Origin: Sweltsa coloradensis | Taxonomy: Eukaryota > Arthropoda > Insecta > Plecoptera > Chloroperlidae | Direction: 5' to 3' | NCBI GenBank assembly: GCA_024449915.1 | Contig: JAMZAV010000318.1 | Span: 186,001-250,000, forward strand | DNA: 64,000 nucleotides | Program-made: the position numbers and the translations under genes | Notes under the pieces: model-generated | What the model was told of the DNA's origin: nothing | Database searches by the model: none | Seen by the model: only the letters and a program-made list of their open reading frames with translations | Part shown: positions 11,021-21,449 of the stretch, piece by piece | How the letters are laid out: the number at the start of each line of letters is the position of its first letter | How positions within the stretch are numbered: the first letter of the stretch is position 1

Positions 11021-11467
11021 GTTACCTGCGTACTTTATCCTACGCATTTGGGAACCGGGTGTTTAATTATTTCTAGGAACCCTGACATTTCGTGAATGAC
11101 TTTTTTCACTAAACGATGCTAGATATGACCGTTTTATTATTTAGTAGCGAAATAAGGCAATAATCACGTTTTTCTGCTAAATTAGAGCAAAATTGGGAAC
11201 TTTTCTTAATATTCTGTCAGTTTTAGCTCCCAAATATATGAAAATAATTTGACAATTGGGCATTGAAATCAACATTTCTGTTTTAATGTAGGGCCTTTAA
11301 TTGGCACCATGAAAGTTCAAAATATTATTATCAAACACGCCTGCGGCCTAATAAAAACTTTAGTTAGACCTACCTATTTGGCATAAATATTTGTTTATGT
11401 GTAATACGTGTTCATTTCGCTGAAAGGTAGTGATTGCCATGCAATTTTTATGACGAAATGATGACTT
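11021..11467. other. intergenic stretch, no gene seen
   Basis: AT-rich, no motif recognised. Confidence 0.45.
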
Positions 11468-12490
11468 TTGGAGGTGGTCGCATGATCAATTTTTCACTCA
11501 CAACTCATTAAATTCTGTTCACGCACAAATAACATAATTTTTATTTAACTCGCACACGATCACGTAAATATATGTCAAGTAACTATAATCGCTCACGCAC
11601 ACTCACGAATAAGGAATAACTACTCGCGTTATCAAGCAATCAGGCGCACATTACGATTACTCAATACAATTGTTGGTATATTAAGTCCGGAGCATTAAGC
11701 ATGCACCCTTCTAATCCTATTGCCACCAATCTGGTCATGTTCTGTCATCACTTGCTCTTCTCGAGAGAGCGGTGAACAAATAACTAACTAGAGAATAAAT
11801 TAAATAAATAATTTTTTATTTAGAGTCTACCCACTCAAGTTATATACGTAACTGATTTTCAGTGGGGGACTTTAAATCGAAGCGACCAAGCCAACCCTGT
11901 AGGCCCCGACGCAATCGACGAGTGAGCGATAACCAACCAAAGATCGATATTTTTAATAGGAAATATAGCAATCAGTGGTATGGACAGTGCGAACACCCGC
12001 GTATCAACGCCAGAATCAACAAGGCCGATTCAGAACAACTCTGAATTTATTATGTGCTTCGTTGCTAGGACGGCACTAAAGTCACCGTTTACAAACTCCT
12101 AAAACAAGAACTGATAGACTTTATTCCAAATCAGAAGTTAAAAAACTTCTGACTTTAGCGGGAATCGAACCCTGGACCTTCTGCATTGAAAGCAGATACG
12201 CTAACCACAAGACCAACAAGCCACACATAAGACCAACGAGCCACACAAATAGAGATGAATACCAGTGATTGGCAGACAATAAATTGCAAGAGATTGTTGG
12301 TTATTACTCTCGTGTCCACGTATTCATGGCAAAATTTTAGGTCAGGGTGCGACCTCGAGGCAAGCTAAGAGGAGGGTGGCCTGGCCTCGCGGATAGAGGG
12401 CTTGTTCCACGCTGAGCATTTGTGTCAACTCGCGCGTACATATTAATTAGCCTTACAGCAATTCGTACCTTTTCAAGCATTCGTACGCAA
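11468..12490 (-). mobile_element. hAT-like MITE copy A, split by a SINE and truncated
   Basis: 11468-11770 corresponds, inverted, to the right half of the MITE at 19593-20327: it starts TTGGAGGTGGTCGCATGA and contains the landmarks GCATGCACCCTTCTAATCC and CTGGTCATGTTC. 12290-12490 corresponds to that element's left half, with landmarks CACGTATTCATGGC and CGAGGCAAGCTAAGAGGAGG. Between them sits SINE copy A. The expected second terminus GCGACCACCTCCAG is missing after about 12490. Confidence 0.75.
11815..12245 (-). mobile_element. tRNA-derived SINE, family 1, copy A
   Basis: Read on the minus strand, the tRNA-like head is at about 12226-12145, with a B box CCAGGGTTCGATTCCCG and an anticodon-arm-like TCTGC-TTTCAAT-GCAGA. 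A body containing CAACGAGTGAGC / CCTACAGGGTTGGCTTGG-type blocks follows, and then an A/T-rich 3' end after TGGGTAGACTCTAAATA. The same body is at 19404-20560. It lies in the middle of MITE copy A, so it inserted after that element. No exact target duplication was identified. Confidence 0.75.
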
Positions 12491-13260
12491 ATCTGAGGAA
12501 CACGGACAGTTAATGCCTTATTGATTTATAGCCTATAGGGCCTACTAGAATTGAGTTTTTTTCACTTTTATTTGCTATTCTGAGGTCCAATTTTTTCATC
12601 TGTTCAGAGAGTTACTAAACAATAAAATCTCTTTTCGGATGCTCTCGGATGGGTTGTGAATGAGTGGGGAATGGAAAAGAGCAACAACTTTCCTGAATAG
12701 TAGGCCTAGCGCATGAGACGAGTAAACATAGGCCCAGACATATAATTGTCAAAGTTTTGGTCATTTTCTTGTGTCACATTCATGGAGAATTTCTCCCCGG
12801 TCAAGTGACCAAGCACTTGGGCAGAAAGTTTTAACTTGCTTTGCATATGAAAGGGCTTTCCACTGGGGGCCATATTAATGCAGCACCTACAATTTCAGAT
12901 TTAAGCGATTGGATTAATTTTAGCCTATTCCACTCAGAATTCACGAAACCATGTCTAGAAAATTCAACGATTCAAATTAAACATAATACGGTGGGCCAAC
13001 CTACTCATGAGTTGTATTCCTAATTATATCTAGTTAGGTATGGTACCTACTTTTAAATACCTATAATTCAATACTATTTCAGCTTGTAGGCCTACTGACA
13101 GTAAACCCTTTCTTTACACATTCTAAAGATATACTCTACAATTTGTAGTGATCAGATCACGTTGACTCCAACTAAAGTTGGACCCATTCTGTCTAGTTTG
13201 CATAAAAAGGGACTTAAGCTACAATGAAATAAAAAGTTTAAAACTACTGAAATGAACTGG
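12491..13260. other. intergenic stretch, no gene seen
   Basis: AT-rich; short frames only. Nothing recognised. Confidence 0.45.
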
Positions 13261-13267
13261 GGCTTAC

Positions 13268-13487
13268 CAAAAGTGATCTGCTTGGACACTGCTTGGCACT
13301 GCATGGACACTACTTGGACACTGTTTATCACTGTTCAGTTTTAGACAATGTTTGTCACTTTTTGGGACACTGTTTAGACACGATTGGAACTGCTTGTCTG
13401 TACACTGTTTAGACACTGATTGGACACTGTTTAGACACTGATTGGACACTGCTTGTACTGTACACTGTTTATAGACACTGATATACA
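13268..13487 (-). repeat. GGACACTG minisatellite with flanking splice-like sites
   Basis: Degenerate repeats of roughly 10-15 bp built on GGACACTG(C/T)TT run through this block. On the minus strand it is preceded by a possible acceptor (CTCTCACTAGAGCAG) and followed by a good donor (TTTTG then GTAAGC). The minus frame is open and Ser/Cys/Gln/Lys-rich with repeats like CLNSVQ/KQC. It could be the 3'-most visible exon of the unknown unit ending at 18.8 kb, or a plain minisatellite. Confidence 0.45.
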
Positions 13488-13699
13488 CTGCTCTAGTGAG
13501 AGGATTACGATGTGGCCATTCTAAGAGTGGAACTCAGTCTTGCGGCAGAGTACACTGTTGGGAGGCGGTGCTTCGTCAGTACCTGACAATCCATAATATT
13601 GGCAGCTGGAAGAAGCAAACTTAACATTAAACGACTATTAACATTCTTATCATAAGACTTTATTCTGATCAGTGATCCACACTTTGATTACCTATAATT

Positions 13700-13984
13700 A
13701 GAGGTACGTGAAAATAGCGTTTTGTGAATAGATGCTACAAAGCGCTATTTTTTCTCTTAAAACTAAGGTTTTCCAGTCCCATTTTATTTATTTTTCATAG
13801 TTAGGGATAGTTTGTTTTATACACATTTTTTCTGCATTGATTTGAATTCAACCTTGATGACATAATTTCAAAATAATACATATGAAAAATCTTAATACAC
13901 AAGTTTTTGAAGGTGCGCAAATAAAAAATAGATGCTACAAAACGCTATTAAATGACACTGAAAATGTATTTTCACGTACCGTCT
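13700..13984. mobile_element. MULE-like MITE (285 bp) with a 10-bp target duplication
   Basis: A perfect 10-bp repeat ACCTATAATT flanks it (13690-13699 and 13985-13994). The terminal inverted repeat is AGA(C)GGTACGTGAAAATA, with further partial symmetry around GATGCTACAAARCGCTATT. A 9-10-bp duplication is most like Mutator-type elements. No coding capacity. Confidence 0.75.
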
Positions 13985-14295
13985 ACCTATAATTCTAGGC
14001 CAATATACTGTGCTTTTATATTACCCCCCCCCCCTTCGTAACACTTTGCTACCCAACTAAAAAAATAACGTTTTTAAATAATCCCAAAGAAAAGCAAGAC
14101 TGGCTGGGTGTTGGTTTCATTGTCATCACTATATTAGGTCAAGCATAATAAACCGATATCTGGTCTCTGCCGTACACAAACACTGCAGCTATCTTAGTTC
14201 ACTCGGGAATAAAACCAGTGTCAATTTAAAAATATTAACCTATAAAATAAAACATATAGACAATAAATAATAATAAATGTTTAAATGTATCTTAC

Positions 14296-14454
14296 CTAAG
14301 CACTTGTGTCAGCGTAGAAGTCTTGAGCCAAACTGGATAACTGCGACACCGATTGAAGAGTTGTATGAGGTCACTCGGTACAGACGACTTTTCTTGGTGG
14401 ACAAGTATGAGCGAGTGGAGCCGTTTACCAGTGGAATAAGCCGACGTGCCACAA
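14296..14454 (-). other. candidate exon of an unnamed minus-strand gene
   Basis: It is bounded by acceptor TTTTTATTTTCTAG and donor CTTAG|GTAAGATA. In the frame carried by the preceding candidate exons it would encode nine residues and then a stop (TAA). A longer frame (CGTSAYSTGKRLHSL...) exists one base further on. This could be the terminal coding exon or a noncoding exon. Confidence 0.4.
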
Positions 14455-14726
14455 CTAGAAAATAAAAAGTTTGGTATCAATGATTGATTGAACGACTGGT
14501 ATTTTGATGCATGGTCAGGAATAAAAGTGCGTGGACTTAATTTAAGTAGACCTAATTATTAGAGGAAAATTTTGTATTTATATTGGCCCTGGGTTAAATA
14601 TGTAGTAATTAGGTACCGTACATCATGAACAAATAACAATAAGAACACATGCCAATCAACTGACATGAACGACCAACGTTAAAAATAAAGTGATATAGGG
14701 GCTAATATGTATTTATTGAAACTCAC

Positions 14727-14870
14727 CTCGGTAACGGTGACCGTGAAGAGATGTAGTTGACTACAAGCCGATGGCAGACTTAAGGTATGCTGGTTGTTAA
14801 GTTCAGCCGCTCTGGTGGGCAGTGAAGACGGTTTCGCTGGACGATGCAACAGCTGCGAACACAACTGGGT
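14727..14870 (-). other. candidate exon, duplicated-module copy 1
   Basis: 144 nt with acceptor CTATTTTCAG and donor GAG|GTGAGTTTC; open in phase 0 for 48 codons (begins TQLCSQLL, ends LHLFTVTVTE). The block and its flanking intron sequence are homologous to 15423-15563 and to 15956-16110, so it belongs to a tandemly triplicated module. The protein resembles nothing I know. Confidence 0.45.
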
Positions 14871-15422
14871 CTGAAAATAGAAATATAAAATTGGAATAAC
14901 ATAACAGCTAGCCTAGTTATAAAAACATTGACAATATTCAGGAATGCAAAAGTCGGTATGAAATCTGTTGTTAGTTGGGAAGCTATGTGCCAGCAACATT
15001 GAGATTCAAGCCTGTGGCATCATGGCTGAAACTGCCACTTGCTTTACTATACCTACCTGGTTAAATTTATAAAACTAGTAACATCTATCAATTTCAGTTA
15101 TTTAACTGATTCAGGCCTACAAAAAACTAGAATGAATAGAATTAGCCATAGCCTACACGATGTCAATGCAACAATATTAAATAGAATTTGAATTATTTAA
15201 CAGTATTTTAATTTGTAATAATTAACTAAAACATGTAAACCATCTGTTGGGAGTACTACTATGACACACTCGCCTATCATTGAAAACATTTGAAATACTT
15301 TGACAAGTCTCGACTCTTTGTAATTACGTTTTACCTGGGCCAGGGTATTTTGTAGGAAAATAGTAGGCTACTCCATAACCCTATATTAACAATCAACTTT
15401 TGTATTGAAATTTGAAACTCAC

Positions 15423-15563
15423 CATAGTAAATGTGAAGAGGTATGTACGGAACTTGTGCAGATCGTAGCTCTCGAGGTAAGCTGGTTGCCGAGTCCATCG
15501 TCGCTTGGGTGGGATGAAGAGAGGGGATGACTGGAGGGCGCATCTGCTGCTTCCGAACTGGGT
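15423..15563 (-). other. candidate exon, duplicated-module copy 2
   Basis: 141 nt with acceptor CTTATTTTCAG and donor TATG|GTGAGTTTC; open in phase 0 for 47 codons (TQFGSSRC ... LFTFTM). It shares the acceptor context, the first codons and the CTCTTCAC...GTGAGTTTC end with copy 1, but the middle has diverged by substitutions and indels, so constraint on the peptide is doubtful. Confidence 0.45.
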
Positions 15564-15955
15564 CTGAAAATAAGAAAACGAGATTCAGATTTGTAGCAAT
15601 TTATATTCTAGCAATATTCATGAATGCATAAAGCTTCTTTAAAATTAAATGTTTAGTTCGGAAGTAATGTGCCAATTACATTGATATCAGAGCGTGTGCG
15701 GTCATGGCTATGGTCTACTCGCCGTTACATCAAGTTTAAATTATGTTTTTAGTTTTTTAGTTATAAAACTGATTTAAGCCCTATAAGAGTAGTGCTGGTA
15801 CAATAAAAAAAAAAACAATGCTAAATGCAAAGCATCAATTTTGAACTGAACTGAAATTATTTTAGCCCGAACAGTATTTCAACTAATTCACAAAATAACG
15901 CAAACCAGCCGTCGCTCCAAACCATACATCTACAATCGAGTTAAGAATTGAAACT

Positions 15956-16110
15956 CACCTGGGCATAGGCCTATGTGAAGAGATTCAGTTGAAAACAAGC
16001 CGATGATAGCTCGCGGGGTGAGCTGGTTGTTGCATCCACAGTCTCTCGAATGGGCAGAGACGAGGGGTTCGCTAGACCTGACGGTGTCGACCACAAACAC
16101 AACCAGACAT
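15956..16110 (-). other. duplicated-module copy 3, acceptor degraded
   Basis: Homologous to copies 1 and 2: it shares TCTAGCGAACC, CTGCCCA, CAACAACCAGCTCACC, and AATCTCTTCAC before donor CCCAG|GTGAGTTTC. The acceptor position reads TTTTCATG in place of TTTTCAG, so this copy may be skipped or use an internal AG. Confidence 0.4.
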
Positions 16111-16492
16111 GAAAATAAAAATACAAAACCAGATTGATTTATAGTACCAGTAAGATAAACCCAGTTGACATTAAAAAATGCATATAATGCAATTTCAAAA
16201 TCGAAAATATTCACGGAAAATTATGTCTGGGGCAAAATGAAGACCTTTGCGAGATATTATTTAACATCAATTAAACTTGAAGCTTGAAAAACAAAGCAAT
16301 GTTCAAACACAAAGTAGTATAGCAGGCTACATTTATAACAAGCTACGAGCGATTTAAATTCCACAATTTAGACGAAATACAGAAATCAAGCGTTATTCCA
16401 AATTCTCTAAACTCGACGTTTTATTATTAAGTGGATACATGTGCAGAGTTCCCCACCGCCTATAACTTTAATCAGGAGAGCAGTCGACTCAC

Positions 16493-16645
16493 CAATGATT
16501 TGAACGGTAGGCGTAAAAGTTTCGGAAACAAGTCGTCTGGTCGTGCATCAGTGGTCACAGTTGTCGATGTCCGGCCGATCCGCGAGTACTCGTCACGTGG
16601 CGGTTGTTTCAGTTGTACAATGGTCTGGTAGCTCAAGTGTCTTAT
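16493..16645 (-). other. candidate exon of an unnamed minus-strand gene
   Basis: 153 nt with acceptor TTTATTTCCATCAG and donor CATTG|GTGAGTCGA; open in phase 0 for 51 codons, beginning IRHLSYQTIVQL and containing PRDEYSRIGRTSTTV. Together with the two intact module exons (141 and 144 nt) its length is a multiple of three, so the blocks can splice in any combination without breaking frame. No ATG is in frame, so a start would have to be upstream. Confidence 0.45.
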
Positions 16646-17840
16646 CTGATGGAAATAAAGAATACAAGAATTAGCTCTATGTGCAAGGTAAGGTGACACT
16701 GCCAAGGAAGTAAGTACAAGGTAAGATACACAAGTGTAAGTGTGAGTGTGTATGTGGGGGGGGGGGGGGGTCAACCAGTTAAAACAGAAGCAATTAAACT
16801 ATTTATGTAGAAAAATTACTTGCCAGTGAAAATGGGATTCGAACCCAAAGTCCTAAGTTAGTTTAACTTTTCAGATCTCAAATGAAACGAAATACGAGGC
16901 TATCTACAGCAAGTTAGCTACATGACACCTCTCAATAAATTTAAGTTTAATAAAATACAAATGAATAGGATGGGCTGGGATTAATAGTATTTAACTTTGA
17001 ATGAAAATTGGCAGTATTCGCAAAACTATTCAGATTACACAAAGCTCGCCCCCCCCCCCCCCCATGCTGGCTGTAGCTCGCGCCCCAGGTGACACTTCCA
17101 AGGAAGTTCTGTAGGTTCTTTTTGGATCCAGTGCAGGGCACACACCCAAGAATAATGTACCCTTCTTGGCAGAACAGCTGTTGAAACCAAGAGAACTAGA
17201 CTGACAGCTGTCCTGTCAGTGTCGCCTTGCTGCTACACCGGGTGACCTTCAACTAGGCAACAACATGCGAGTGCAGATAACCGACTGGCTGGCTCTTCTT
17301 ATCTATGAATGAGGAATGCACGTGCAGTGACCGTCCAGCTCCAGACCACCATTTAGCAAAGCACTTTGATGCAACAAATAGTTGTATTGTAACACGTGAA
17401 CAAAGAATAGCTTTATTGCTAGAGGTCCGTGTCAATGATGAGGCGGCTAACCGAAGAGATGATTTCGGGATTCTACGTTCATTGGTTCCCACATTTCCGA
17501 GGCGATGAAGGTAGTAGGCCTACATAGCCTGTGATTAGATCGAAGACTTATCACTTGCTAATTAAATGTCACCATGTCGAAGAACTTACTACTAGTCAGA
17601 AAATTAATAGGGTACTTGTTTATTACAGGGACCACTCGCGCGGAGCGCCGTGGGGGGGCTTAGCTGACCACAATGCACTTCGCACCCTCCCCCCCCCAAC
17701 CCCACTAACCGACTTTTCACTTTTCGGGGGGTCCTGTTAATGAACAAGTGCCAGAAATAGTTGTATTAATTCGATTGAAATTAATTGGAAAAAGGCTACA
17801 AGATCAAGTAAACTTATTACGATTTTCAGGTTGTTCAGAG
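16646..17840. other. intron-like stretch with G/C runs and a T-arm-like motif
   Basis: Contains G/C runs at 16756-16770, 17049-17063 and 17650-17700 and a tRNA T-arm-like GGGATTCGAACCCA at about 16832-16846. Short frames only. Confidence 0.4.
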
Positions 17841-17846
17841 ATTTGA

Positions 17847-18490
17847 GAACAAGACCTTGACATGACCTTACCGGATAAGTGTCTCCTACACCAACACGGC
17901 TAGCGGTAAAATAGGGCACACGGAAAACTACACGGGAGGGTCTACACTTTTCCACTAGGCCGATTAGTCCTCCTACATCGTTAGAGGGGTGGTGCATAGT
18001 GATTAACCATGCCATGACCCCGGATAAAACAATTAAAATAATTAAAATATGAAATAAGTAGTAATAATCGTTCATTCACAAGGGAAACTCCAAACTAATA
18101 TATCTTTGCTAGTAGTGGGTATAATAATATCACTCGCAAGGTTCTGGAATTGAATCGAGTAGAGAACACGACCTTGACATGACCTTACGGAACAAGTGCC
18201 CTAACAACGGTCGCGGTAAAATAGGGCACGTGAAAACTACGCATAAAACTACAAGGAAGATATTCTCCTGAACTTTTCCACCTCGCCTATTAGCTCCATT
18301 TCTTTAGGGGATAGGGCACAGTCCCGAGTCCAGACACACTGGTCTGGTATTTTACAATGCAATGACCTCGGACAAAACAATTAAAATATCGTCAAAATAT
18401 TTGTAGGCCTATTAGTAGCATATAATTGTTCTTTCACAAGGGAAACTAGCATAGCAAAGCTAATAGTCGGGTAATATCACTCGCAAGGTT
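17847..18490. repeat. direct tandem duplication, two units of about 320 bp
   Basis: Unit 1 (about 17847-18147) and unit 2 (about 18164-18490) share in order ACCTTGACATGACCTTAC, GCGGTAAAATAGGGCAC, ACTTTTCCAC, ACAAAACAATTAAAAT, TTCACAAGGGAAACT and AATATCACTCGCAAGGTT. Unit 2 carries extra insertions. No coding function seen. Confidence 0.8.
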
Positions 18491-18739
18491 ACTATTGAAG
18501 AGAAGAATGCAATTTTCCATCGTCCTTGGCTTGTCTGGAATTTCGTCACAGTGCTAAATGACGATCTAAATGACACTATGACACATCATTGGTAGGGCTT
18601 ACGTGTTTACGCTACGCGAGGTGTATTAACTATTTAAAACATAAAAAGGAATGGACAGTACAATTATTCTTGGTTCTGTATGAAATAATGGTAAAACGCA
18701 GCCACGAGGCGTGGCAGAAGAAAACGGCAGCAGTCTTAC

Positions 18740-18778
18740 CTTGAATGATGTTCTCTGGTGCAGGTCTCGTGAGCAACT
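18740..18778 (-). other. candidate first exon (5' UTR) of the unnamed minus-strand gene
   Basis: About 39 nt from a predicted start at 18778 to a perfect donor CATTCAAG|GTAAGACTG. It contains no ATG. Short noncoding first exons of this kind are common in insect genes. The downstream candidate exons at 16493-16645 and beyond lie on the same strand. Confidence 0.45.
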
Positions 18779-18835
18779 AAGAACGAGGCCAGAGGCTCGC
18801 ATTGGTTTTATGCACGTAGCAACGACGTGACGTCA
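18771..18835 (-). promoter_or_regulatory. core promoter: CRE, TATA-like box and initiator
   Basis: On the minus strand, in order: a perfect palindromic CRE TGACGTCA (18828-18835), a TATA-like CATAAAAC (18805-18812) and an initiator-like TTAGTT with +1 A at 18778. The TATA-like box is about 30 bp upstream of +1 and the CRE about 50 bp upstream, the usual spacing. The insect initiator consensus is TCAGTY, so this is one base off. Confidence 0.5.
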
Positions 18836-18840
18836 TCACA

Positions 18841-19400
18841 GCAGCAGCAGCGACATCTACCTCAGTGTCGGGTGCCGGGAAGGTTTGAATTCAGAGACCA
18901 TCGCCCACCCTCCCTCTCCTAGGTGTTCTTGTTCATTGAAGGGGAAGACGTCCTTGATTGACGTAGGTGGGGTGAGGGAGGGGGGACCGGGGGAAGCAAG
19001 TTTCATGAATTATGATGGTTGTTGATCAAAATGAAAAAGGTTTCAAGAATGTTATTTTTTAACAACCCTCTTATTTTTACCTGAAGGCTGAATCGCGCGG
19101 ACGGAAGGGGGGGGGGGGTTGGGTCATTACTGTGACCATGACTGTGACTTACTTTTTGTCAAATGGAGATGATCTAATTGGGTCAAAAACCGTTTTAGAC
19201 TGGATCAAAGCTAAGCGACCCTCTCAAAACATTGTTTATTGGCATATTCATCATTTTTACTCATCCTTTTACAACAATGCTGAACGATTGTCCATGCAAG
19301 TAGGGAGTTAAACACAGGACCCTTGATTCACCTGACGAGCACCGCACTTACTACGACCAAGAATCAATTCCCAAATTATTTTCTAGCCCTCCACCCCTCA
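18841..19400. other. intergenic stretch upstream of the candidate promoter
   Basis: Contains a CAG run just upstream of the promoter (about 18839-18852) and G runs at 18970-19000 and 19105-19122. No gene seen. Confidence 0.45.
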
Positions 19401-19592
19401 AATATAAATAAATAAATTCGTATTTAGAGTCTACCCACTCAGTCATTTAACTGATTTTCAGTGAGGGACATTAAACTAAAGCGACCAAGCCAACCCTGTA
19501 GGCCCTGAGGCAACCAAGGAGTGAGCATCGACCGATAACTTACCAAAGATCGATATTTTTTAATAGAAAATTATAGCAATCAGTAGTATGGA

Positions 19593-20327
19593 CTGGAGGT
19601 GGTCGCATGACGTGATTCACGCGTGACTCATGACTTTCCTCGAGTGAATGCTTTGAATAGGTACCGTGAATTTGCGTGATAATATAAGTCACACGTGTGA
19701 CCGTGCGTGACACTAAATGCTCCAGCGCGGAACGAGTCCATCTCATCCGTGAGGCCAGGACACCCTCCAGTCCTCTTACTCTTAGCTTGCCTCGAGTCGC
19801 AACCTGCCCTAAAATTCAGCCATGAATACGTGGACGAGAGAGTAATAAACCAACAATTTATTATAATTTACTACAATTCAGAAATTAAAAAAGTCCGCCC
19901 CAACCGGGAATCGAACCACGGATATCCCGCATTCCAGACAGGCGTCTTAACCACTAGACCATCAGGACGGGTACATTTTAAGCTCTGAAAAAAGCGACTA
20001 AACAAATCGAGAAACAACAATTTATTGTCTGACAACCATCAGACAATGCGAACATGACCAGGTTGGTGGCGATCGGATTAGAAGGGTGCATGCTAAATGA
20101 TCCTCAAAATACCAACAAACAACAATTAGGTAATCGTGAGTGCGCATGATTGCTTGATCATGCTATTTGTCGTGCACGAGTGTGCGTGAGCGAGTATAGC
20201 TGCTAGTAGGCTACTTGACAAATATTACGTGATTGTGCGTGAGTAAAATAAAAATTATGTTATTTGTGCGTGAACTGAAAATGAGTTTACGTGACGTGAG
20301 TGAAAAATTTATCACGCGACCACCTCT
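19593..20327. mobile_element. hAT-like MITE copy B (735 bp) inside the SINE
   Basis: A perfect 8-bp duplication AGTATGGA lies at 19585-19592 and 20328-20335. The termini CTGGAGGTGGTCGCATGA and (right end inverted) AGAGGTGGTCGCGTGA form the inverted repeat. The subterminal sequences are full of CGTGA/TCACG motifs, plausible transposase-binding sites. It contains a 152-bp tRNA-like insertion. Copy A is at 11468-12490. Confidence 0.92.
19863..20014 (-). mobile_element. tRNA-like retroposon with 12-bp target duplication
   Basis: A perfect 12-bp repeat CAACAATTTATT flanks it (19851-19862 and 20015-20026). On the minus strand it carries an A-box-like TGGTCTAGTGGTTAAG, an arm with the loop CTGGAAT, a B box GTGGTTCGATTCCCG and a T6 run shortly after, which could end Pol III transcription. 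The T-stem is not fully paired and about 35 bp precede the tRNA-like part, so it is a SINE or retroposed tRNA pseudogene, not a tRNA gene. Confidence 0.75.
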
Positions 20328-21098
20328 AGTATGGACAGTGCGAACACCCGCGGATCAACGCCAGAATCAACAAGGCCAATTCAGAACAACTTTTAATTTT
20401 TTATGTGGCTCGTTGCTAGGACGGCTCCAAAGTCACCGTTTACAAATTCCTAAGCCAAGAACTGATGGACCTAAGTCCAAATCAGAAGTTCTGCCTAAAG
20501 CGGGAATCGAACCCTGGATCTTCTGCATTGGAAGCAGAGATGCTACCAATGAGTCACACAAAAATTAAATTTAAAATAATGTTCTGTGCCATGTACTAAG
20601 ACGTACTGAAGAGATTTGACTGGGACTTGAAACCAGGTCCGCCACTCACAAGTGCAGGATCTGGGTTCGAGTCCCAGTCGGAGCCAAGTTCTTGTTTCTT
20701 GTCACTACGCTGACACACCACCATGATAGGTTTTAGAATAAGGATGGCTACTTAACCACACCAATGCTACAAACTACTGTTATCACCTATCAGATGTGAT
20801 ACAAGGTCCTTCATGCAATGGGACTTGAACCCAGGACCGCCACTCACAAGTGCAGGATCTGGGTTCGAGTCCCAGTCGGAGCCAAGTTCTTGTTTCTTGT
20901 CACTACACTGACACACCACCATGATAGGTTTTAGAATAAGGACGGCTACTTAACCACACCAATGCTACAAACTACTGTTATCACCTATCAGATGTGATAC
21001 AAGGTCCTTCATGCAATGGGACTTGAACCCAGGACCGCCACTCACAAGTGCAGGATCTGGGTTCGAGTCCCAGTCGGAGCCAAGTTCTTGTTTCTTCT

Positions 21099-21302
21099 TG
21101 TGGTGAATGACTTGTATTCCCCGCCACTTATGATGATGGCAGTGTGCCCAGCCATATACCATAGTCAAGCGCGTGACATTCCAGCACCATCTTGGATGCA
21201 GTCCTGAGGCAGGTCATGTCATGATTGTATGTGTTTAGCTTTAGTGTCTTCATTAAATATGTTTCCCAACATGGATATGTATTATTCTTTGCGTATATCA
21301 CA
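21099..21302 (+). repeat. 5' LTR
   Basis: Begins TGTGGTGAATGAC and ends GCGTATATCACA. An ATTAAA polyadenylation-like signal lies near 21250. It differs from the 3' LTR by one indel (CCCC versus CCC near 21120) and a three-base cluster (GCGC versus GGCG near 21170). Confidence 0.95.
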
Positions 21303-21449
21303 ATGGCGACGAGGATGGGATTTTTTGAAGGCACCAGGTCAGTAGGCTATGAGATTTAGCATCTACTTGCCATACCTAGGCTAGGCCCTAGGCCCTAGTC
21401 CTGCTGTGTTGATTGCCCTAGACATAGGCCTACAAGCTCTTTTGCTACC

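Larger units (their letters stand above)
14700..16260 (-). repeat. tandem triplication of an exon-bearing module
   Basis: Three head-to-tail copies begin at about 14715, 15410 and 15945, spaced roughly 695 and 535 bp. Each carries the exon-like block plus similar intron sequence, including GACAATATTCAGGAATGC / GCAATATTCATGAATGC and a GTGCCA..ACATTGA block. Intron similarity shows that the whole segment was duplicated. Confidence 0.7.
19404..20560 (-). mobile_element. tRNA-derived SINE, family 1, copy B, interrupted by a MITE
   Basis: Same body as 11815-12245. The 3' end reads TGGGTAGACTCTAAATA on the minus strand. The tRNA-like head at 20500-20560 has B box CCAGGGTTCGATTCCCG and an anticodon-like arm TCTGC-TTCCAAT-GCAGA. 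The body is split at 19592/20328 by the hAT-like MITE; copy A gives the uninterrupted site (GGTATGGACAGTGCGAAC). Confidence 0.75.

Noticed and set aside
12145..12226. Possible tRNA gene with anticodon TCA on the minus strand
   Set aside because: It is the head of a repeated SINE (second copy at 20500-20560 has a different loop) and the acceptor stem does not pair.
20233..20568. 111-codon plus-strand frame
   Set aside because: It spans the MITE/SINE junction and the SINE tRNA-like head; no protein signature.
20640..20695. Possible functional tRNA gene ending GGTTCGAGTCCCAGTCGGAGCCA
   Set aside because: No 5' half or A box gives a cloverleaf; the sequence is one arm of the inverted pair in the tandem unit.
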